Source: an uncultured Cryomorphaceae bacterium (GTDB lineage Bacteria > Bacteroidota > Bacteroidia > Flavobacteriales > Schleiferiaceae). Taken from it: a stretch of DNA of 64,000 nucleotides. The position numbers were made by a program, and so were the translations under genes. Of this stretch, positions 63,936 to 64,000 are shown piece after piece. A model generated the notes under the pieces. That model searched no databases. It was not told the origin of the DNA and saw only the letters and a program-made list of their open reading frames with translations. The DNA is taken from NCBI GenBank assembly GCA_937120475.1, contig CAKZJV010000007.1:1566068-1630067 (forward strand), given 5' to 3'. Position 1 is the stretch's first letter. Each line of letters starts with the position of its first letter.

Positions 63936-64000
63936 TGCAACCCTACTAAAAGTATAGCCGTACCTTTCCATTGTGAGCCGTAAGTATAAATTTCACGATA

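Noticed and set aside
1-64000. tRNA or rRNA genes
   Set aside because: No T-arm consensus or rRNA-like stretch was seen on either strand by reading.

Overview
The window looks like chromosomal DNA of a member of Bacteroidota, most likely a Flavobacteriales-type marine bacterium. The evidence is a type IX secretion sorting domain, three TonB-dependent receptors (two of them with recognisable N-terminal carboxypeptidase-like domains), many short lipoproteins, TAnnTTTG-type promoters, a K+-dependent membrane pyrophosphatase, and weak Shine-Dalgarno sites. No rRNA or tRNA gene was recognised.

Left part, 1-28600: mostly housekeeping. A DUF2797 gene runs off the left edge. It is followed by a GH3-family protein, a deoxynucleoside kinase, the membrane pyrophosphatase, the E1-beta subunit of pyruvate dehydrogenase, the electron transfer flavoprotein pair etfB-etfA with a bifunctional-nuclease gene, and a concentrative nucleoside transporter carrying an extra N-terminal domain. 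A 1505-residue secreted repeat protein with a type IX sorting tail comes next, then the thyA / TonB-C protein / folA group, the tig-clpP-clpX group, two tandem barrel-plus-coil envelope proteins, and a small two-component-like pair.

Metal region, 28858-40258: a zinc-type regulon. A Fur/Zur-family repressor, a histidine-rich DUF4625 lipoprotein and a TonB-dependent receptor lie in one direction, and a DUF3299 protein diverges from an FAD oxidoreductase, a MerC protein and an EEP hydrolase. Three matching palindromic boxes (CGCAACA-N-TGTTGCG type) lie at the promoters of this region. Two paralogous lipoproteins follow, then a HYC_CC_PP / heavy-metal-associated-domain / TonB receptor unit that probably handles copper or a similar metal.

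40295-50435: a nucleoid-associated protein, two single-domain rhodaneses with a TauE/SafE exporter, an MBOAT/AlgJ-like O-acetylation pair with a GNAT enzyme, a lipoprotein, an MtfA-like peptidase and a third TonB-dependent receptor.

50585-53692 and 62772-63935: the most unusual part. Two AT-rich accessory loci begin with the same conserved leader (about 125-155 bp) that ends in CACTAGTTGT. The gene that follows is bounded by a short inverted repeat whose outer five bases (GTTGT/ACAAC) are constant and whose inner five bases differ between loci but match perfectly within each. Behind the gene lies an attC-like imperfect hairpin built on TGCGGG...CCCGCA. The cargo is an abortive-infection-family protein, a nucleosidase-domain protein and a membrane coiled-coil protein, all plausible phage-defence genes. 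No integrase is present. Two of the three cassette ends have been overwritten by a 26-bp REP-like repeat. I read this as a mobile gene-cassette system that is integron-like in plan but not a canonical integron.

53966-62739: a secreted gluzincin peptidase bracketed by a 67-bp direct repeat, an ArsP-type permease, a TetR regulator with an SDR oxidoreductase and three matching operators, and several envelope or secreted proteins.
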